Source: Syngnathus acus
Taxonomy: Eukaryota > Chordata > Actinopteri > Syngnathiformes > Syngnathidae
Length of the DNA: 64,000 nucleotides
Assembly: GCF_901709675.1 (NCBI RefSeq)
Contig: NC_051093.1
Span: 8,363,553-8,427,552 of the forward strand
Direction: 5' to 3'
The notes below the pieces were generated by a model. It was given only the letters and a program-made list of their open reading frames with translations. It did not search any database and was not told where the DNA came from. The position numbers were made by a program, and so were the translations under genes. Below are positions 62,423 through 64,000 of the stretch, one piece after another; positions within the stretch are counted from its first letter, which is position 1, and every line of letters begins with the position of its first letter.

Positions 62423-62534
62423 CCTTGTTCCGGGCCTTCACGAGGATGTCGTTGCGTGTTGCATCATCGCAGACATCGATGGCACAGAAGGTTCCTTGCC
62501 CTCGAGCTCGACTCAGGATGCCAGGGTACTGAGC
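62423..62534 (-). CDS. abat: abat penultimate exon
   Basis: The acceptor tgcctctgctcctcag precedes 62534 and the donor gtatgc follows 62423. It reads AQYPGILSRARGQGTFCAID then VCDDATRNDILVKARNK plus one base of Gly. RGxGTFC and ARNKG match ABAT. Confidence 0.95.
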
Positions 62535-62621
62535 CTGAGGAGCAGAGGCATCTAGGTCACACACACTCACCAAGCAAGAGCTTGTGAGCAACATTGGAAA
62601 AATAAGCTACACAGACATTAC

Positions 62622-62768
62622 CTGTAACTCATTCAGGCCAGTCATCAAGGCTTTTCCTGAACGAGTCACCTCCACCAGGAGGTTTTCTCTGCGGATCACA
62701 CTGAGGACCTCGGACAGCAACAAGTTCTTTGAAGGGTCACCCATCCATGTGTTGAAGATGCGGTAGCC
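62622..62768 (-). CDS. abat: abat exon, [16 protein letters not shown] block
   Basis: The acceptor ttgcctggtttcag and donor gtaatg bound 147 nt. It reads [20 protein letters not shown] then [20 protein letters not shown] and LMTGLNELQ. The NTW-GDP segment is the conserved aminotransferase region that contacts the cofactor phosphate from the partner subunit. Confidence 0.95.
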
Positions 62769-62858
62769 CTGAAACCAGGCAAGCAACAAACAAAAGAAAA
62801 TAAACACTGCAGAGAGAAAGAAATGATCATTCGACACAAATGTCCAAAAATGGCAAAC

Positions 62859-63026
62859 CTTATCAGCTTCAAATTCATCTCTGTAGAAGTAACCTCCAGT
62901 CAGAAGCTTCTTGCTGAATGAGACAATATCAGCGGGGTTGTCCATGCCCCAGTGCTCATGGGCCCAGAACTTTCCTGTGCACCCTCCTCCAGTTTGGACC
63001 TCATCCACGTGGAAAGCACAGCCATG
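62859..63026 (-). CDS. abat: abat exon with PLP-binding residues
   Basis: The acceptor tctccattcag and donor gtttgc bound 168 nt. It reads [20 protein letters not shown] then [20 protein letters not shown] and [16 protein letters not shown]. The Asp of VDEVQTG binds the pyridine nitrogen, and a Lys of SFSKK forms the Schiff base, by homology with class-III aminotransferases. Catalytic residues are intact. Confidence 0.96.
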
Positions 63027-63306
63027 CTGAATGGAGAAAAGAGTACATACTTTTTTTTTTTTCTGCATCAATAGACAGCAACAAATCTCATCGAGTTAGA
63101 TTGCTTGTTAGCTCAAATGATAAAAGGACTCGGACCACGTAGAACCAGACTCATTATAATACTGTGAAACATTGGTTGGACCCATTTAAAAAACTTTTGA
63201 AAAACACACACACAAATAACCATTACAGACTTGACATCATGAAAATGATGATGTGGCGTGACCTACTTGTACATTTAAAAGATACATGACTTGCTGGTAC
63301 TGTTAC

Positions 63307-63444
63307 CTTGCTTGCAATTTTGCGGAGGCTCCTGAAAAAATCCGCAGTGGCGTGATTATCTCCTCCCTCGGCTTGAATGGGTTCAATTACAATCCCGGCA
63401 ACAGGCTTTCCCTTTTGTCTCCACTTGACAATCAGGTCCTCCAC
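63307..63444 (-). CDS. abat: abat exon, [16 protein letters not shown] block
   Basis: The acceptor ttgtgtcttcag and donor gtaaca bound 138 nt (46 codons, phase 0 at both ends). It reads [20 protein letters not shown] then [20 protein letters not shown] and RKIASK. EPIQ-EGGD is a conserved active-site segment of GABA aminotransferase. Confidence 0.96.
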
Positions 63445-63591
63445 CTGAAGACACAAAATGTAGGCAAATTATAGAAGCCAAGCATGAGCTGGTGAAATCT
63501 ACCATCACTCATAAATGAGTTGATTGTTATTATCATTAGGTTTATGAATAGTTGATCATAATCAGAACACACACAGAGCATGACAGCCTAC

Positions 63592-63740
63592 CTCCTCCAA
63601 ACAGCGAGCCTCCTCCTGCGCGTTTTCTCTGCTGAATTCCTCCAGTGGATATTGCAGTTTGGGGAAGGGGGCGATCGGCCAATCAAAAGCGGGCACGTCC
63701 AATTTATGTATTGCTTTGGAGTGCGTCGTTGACAAACAAC
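63592..63740 (-). CDS. abat: abat exon, FDWPIAPFP block
   Basis: The acceptor ttttgtcttgccaag and donor gtaggc bound 149 nt. It completes Gly and reads [20 protein letters not shown] then [20 protein letters not shown] and [18 protein letters not shown]-LxYPLEEF is specific to ABAT among class-III aminotransferases. Confidence 0.95.
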
Positions 63741-63844
63741 CTTGGCAAGACAAAATTTAAAAAAATTGCTTTGACGAGCTACACAGACACAAAATTTATA
63801 TTTACAGTAAATGAAGCACCGTGAAGCTTAGGTTTGACACTTAC

Positions 63845-63908
63845 CCATCGTTCTACCATGGAAACCACCAATGAAAGATAAAATACTCAAATCTGGACAA
63901 CCTGGACC
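63845..63908 (-). CDS. abat: abat exon, [12 protein letters not shown] block
   Basis: The acceptor ctttttctcag and donor gtaagt bound 64 nt. It reads [20 protein letters not shown] then M plus one base of Gly. FHGRTMG is the conserved class-III aminotransferase signature in the cofactor-binding domain. Confidence 0.94.
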
Positions 63909-63997
63909 CTGAGAAAAAGTTGGATGCAAACATTTGTAGCCAGACCCAAAACAATACAGAATAGAATCTAATGTGGAGTGTTTTTCTTGGTTTCTAC

Positions 63998-64000
63998 CTG
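63998..64000 (-). CDS. abat: Last 3 nt of the preceding abat exon (partial)
   Basis: The - strand reads CAG followed by GTAGAAACC, a good donor. CAG would encode the Gln expected just before the PGCPD segment. The exon continues beyond the window. Confidence 0.55.

Larger units (their letters stand above)
62110..64000 (-). other. abat: abat: 3' part of 4-aminobutyrate aminotransferase gene (gene-level entry)
   Basis: ABAT is the mitochondrial pyridoxal-phosphate enzyme that transfers the amino group of GABA to 2-oxoglutarate, giving succinate semialdehyde and glutamate. Seven complete coding exons lie here on the - strand: 63908-63845, 63740-63592, 63444-63307, 63026-62859, 62768-62622, 62534-62423 and 62231-62110. 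They total 900 nt with stop (299 residues), about three-fifths of the ~500-residue protein. All introns have GT/AG ends and the frame is continuous. The N-terminal part with the transit peptide and the family's iron-sulfur cysteines lies beyond the window. The gene converges on nfix. Confidence 0.95.

Overview
The window is vertebrate nuclear DNA, most likely from a teleost fish. Small exons with consensus splice sites lie in long AT-rich introns. There are many simple-sequence runs, fish-type hAT/MITE relics and one full-length non-LTR retrotransposon. I see no operons, ribosome-binding sites or CRISPR arrays. The species cannot be named from this sequence.

Two protein-coding genes are present, arranged tail to tail. 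On the + strand is the 3' half of a Nuclear Factor I gene, best matched to NFIX. Its constitutive coding exons run from 31966 to the terminal exon at 52051, which adds only Ser-Trp-Phe-Leu and a stop. A long 3'UTR then extends to a probable poly(A) site near 57635. The large exon encoding the NFI DNA-binding domain is not here, so bases 1-31965 are read as the long intron before it joins the 66-nt exon. All ten other exons join in frame, and two further in-frame cassettes fit the phases: a 36-nt microexon (34915-34950) and a 75-nt exon (36280-36354). On the - strand, 62110-64000 holds the last seven complete coding exons of 4-aminobutyrate aminotransferase (abat), plus 3 nt of the preceding exon. 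Its 3'UTR probably runs down to about 60.8 kb.

Layout: 1-165, a LINE/SINE-like 3' end. 166-31965, an nfix intron with simple repeats, decayed hAT/MITE copies (one with a perfect 8-bp target duplication at 15740-15874), a CTCF-like motif and a few complex non-repetitive segments that could be conserved enhancers. 31966-36354, a cluster of nfix exons. 36355-43834, an intron holding a LINE of about 4.6 kb in antisense orientation with both ORFs open. 43835-52065, the remaining nfix coding exons. 52066-~57635, the nfix 3'UTR. 57727-60720, a dense repeat block between the two convergent genes. 60.8-64.0 kb, abat.

The most unusual part is the 57.7-60.7 kb block. It contains a 122-bp tandem repeat with CRE-like and CCAAT-like motifs, repeated modules with tRNA-promoter-like boxes in both orientations, and five 235/236-bp units each containing a ~90-nt near-perfect foldback. 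The foldback array is enclosed by ~171-bp inverted arms, and its units follow an A-B-B-A-B subtype order. In nfix, skipping the 148-nt exon 10 puts exon 11 into a second open frame that ends in a conserved-looking alternative C-terminus, so exon 11 appears to be dual-coding. The two genes have unrelated jobs: NFIX is a transcription factor and ABAT is mitochondrial GABA catabolism. Their link here is convergent position only.
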